This document shows, piece by piece, positions 62,499-64,000 of a stretch of 64,000 nucleotides of DNA; within the stretch, counting starts at the first letter, position 1; the number at the start of each line of letters is the position of its first letter. Under the pieces are notes generated by a model. It saw nothing but the letters and a program-made list of their open reading frames with translations, had not been told where the DNA came from and did no database searches. The translations under genes and the position numbers were made by a program. The DNA is from Tolypocladium sp. Sup5 PDA-1 (taxonomy: Eukaryota > Ascomycota > Sordariomycetes > Hypocreales > Ophiocordycipitaceae), in assembly GCA_000750105.3 (NCBI GenBank), contig JPHH03000019.1, positions 372,001 through 436,000 of the forward strand, given 5' to 3'.

Positions 62499-64000
62499 AT
62501 GAAAACCACAATGGACGAGTCCACCGACAATGCTGTCGCGACCGCTACTCACAACGAGAATGCCGAGGCCGGTCCTGCAGGCAAGATGGAGGGCCAGACT
62601 CACAGGACGCAGCAGGATGACTCCGCCAACCTCTTTCTGGGCGACGACTCCGTGTTTGAATACACCGACCAGGAAGGGAATGCGGTGCGCTGGAAGTTGG
62701 ACTTGGTCTTGCTGTCTATAGTACGCCACCGATGAACCCGCATCAGAGCAGAGAACATTCGTTAACCGCTCTACTTCTTTGCAGATGACCGTGTCCTATA
62801 TGCTGTCCTTTATCGACAAGGTAGCCCTATCGAACGCCTCGATCTTGGGAATTCGCGAAGGTGATGTAAGACACCTTCCCGTAATTGAAACACTGACACA
62901 TAGGCACAGACGGCTGATTTGGCCTGCAGCACCTCCAGGGGCAGCAATACAGCTGGGTGTCGGCGATTTTCTACTTTGGGTATCTCATAGCACAGTACCC
63001 AAGCTCCATCTTGATGCAAAAGATGCCGCTAGGGAGGTACTTTGGGATTATGATTATGCTATGGGTTGGCCGTCACAATCCCCGCGTTCTGCTGGCAAGT
63101 TGCTCACCGGTAGGCAGGGTCTTACGACGACATGTATATCCGCGACGAACAGCTTTGCTACCCTCGCCACGGCTCGATTCTTCCTTGGAGTCTTCGAGAG
63201 CTGCCTCGCGCCCATTCTGACGCTGCTCGTGGGACAGTACTGGAGTAGGCAGGAGCAGGCGTTACGTGCGTGTATCTGGTGGGCCGGCGGGCCTCTGGGA
63301 GGCTTCACGCTGGATGGCATCGCATATGCAGTCTCAGGGTCGGGCTTCCCGAGCTCCAAATATGCAGATTGGCAGGTAGCGGTTATCCCTCATCAACCCC
63401 CGATCAGCGTCCACAAGCTGAGCTCTGCAGGTGTTGTTCCTCATTTTTGGGCCTATCAGCGTGGCCTGGGGCGTGTTCCTTTTTGTGTTTCTGCCGAGCT
63501 CGCCGATGAAGGCCTGGTTCTTGAGCGAACGCGAGAGAAAGATTGCCGTCATGCGAGTATGTACAAGCACTTCCATAGCGCAAGAATCGAGCCCGGACTG
63601 ACACAGCGGCAGGTTGCAAAAAATCACACCGGCATCGAAAACAGGCACTACCGGCTATACCAGGTCAAGGAATGCTTAAAGGACCCTCAACCTTGGATGC
63701 TATGTTCGTTGGCGCTGCTGCAATGCGTCGTGGGTAGTGGACTGACCAACGTGATTTGGCCCGTTGATGGCATTTGGCAGACTTTGATGCTGACGCTGAT
63801 TCCAGTTCGATAAAATAGTCCTCACCGGACTTGGCTACGACAGCCATAACGCGACCAAACAGAGCTTCGGATCCGACGGTATCCAGCTCCTTTCCATCAT
63901 TGCTACGTGAGTGACACTTGACCAGGGCGGCGTGTGGCATTTCTGTACCTGCTAACACCTGGGTTGCTCAACATGTAGCGGCGTGGTTACTCTTCGCGTC
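62499..64000 (+). CDS. MFS anion:cation symporter (Dal5/Tna1-type), intron-rich, 3' end outside window
   Basis: Eight exons inside the window: 62499-62720, 62785-62865, 62930-63064, 63118-63375, 63431-63556, 63613-63750, 63806-63906, 63979-64000, the last incomplete. All junctions keep phase. Reading straight through gives stops that disappear on splicing. ATGs at 62469 and 62511 are alternative starts. Conserved blocks in order: KLDLVLLSI, SYMLSFIDKVALSNASILGI, GDHLQGQQYSWVSAIFYFGY, FPSSILM-type QYPSSILMQKMPLGRYFGI, ATNSFATLATARFFLGVFES, RACIWWAGGPLGGFTLDGIA, VFLFVFLPSSPMKAWFLSER, KDPQPWMLCSLALLQCVVG, IVLTGLGYDSHNATKQS. These fit carriers for allantoate, nicotinate or other carboxylates (ACS family). 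One weak donor, GTTGGC at 63065, is the least certain site. It should import an organic anion; the actual substrate is unknown. Confidence 0.88.

Noticed and set aside
62866..63117. Apparent frameshifts and stops in the last MFS gene
   Set aside because: They vanish when introns 62866-62929 and 63065-63117 are removed with correct phase, so the gene is not a pseudogene.

Overview
This window is nuclear DNA of a filamentous ascomycete, most likely a sordariomycete. The evidence is small phase-consistent spliceosomal introns (about 49-92 bases, donors mostly GTRNGT, CTRAY-like branch sites), two Zn(II)2Cys6 regulators, and typically fungal families (Prm10-like exporter, Hmt1-like ABC transporter, class 3 lipase, MFS carriers). 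Hypocreales is a guess from family content, not something the sequence proves. I find 25 protein-coding genes, two of them cut by the window ends, one intron-containing tRNA-Phe, and several long gene-poor spacers.

Left part (0-24 kb): 3' end of an HPP membrane protein, a DUF2828/vWA protein with an RGG tract, a PIP-kinase-like protein, a sulfotransferase-like protein, a 3.3 kb gene-poor stretch, a Prm10/ThrE-type exporter, a vacuolar heavy-metal-tolerance-type ABC half transporter, a secreted DUF1343 (NamZ/GH171-like) protein, and a secreted or vacuolar M20 carboxypeptidase.

Middle (24-45 kb): two GNAT acetyltransferases, an uncharacterised 203-residue protein, an MFS drug-type carrier, an MFS sugar carrier, an uncharacterised protein with a duplicated tryptophan motif, tRNA-Phe(GAA), and a Zn2Cys6 regulator that runs towards a divergent pair of probably mitochondrial enzymes (SUGCT-like CoA-transferase and acyl-CoA dehydrogenase). 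That pair looks like a small carboxylic-acid catabolism module.

Right part (45-64 kb): a secreted peptidylarginine deiminase with all catalytic residues, a class 3 lipase, a GRDP-like (DUF1399) protein, a membrane protein fused to an F-box-like and zinc-rich C-terminus, a 934-residue zinc-binding protein with a Gly/Cys tail, then a Zn2Cys6 regulator, a C45 acyltransferase-family protein and an intron-dense anion:cation-symporter-type MFS carrier that leaves the window. The last three could form a small specialised-metabolism or amide-processing locus.

The most unusual items are the bacterial-type muramidase-like DUF1343 gene and deiminase gene in a fungus, the CoA-transferase/dehydrogenase module, the membrane/F-box/zinc fusion, and a recurring intergenic TACTCCGTA motif. 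No transposon, CRISPR array or complete secondary-metabolite backbone gene is visible. Exon boundaries were derived by hand from splice signals and reading phase, and no transcript data were available.
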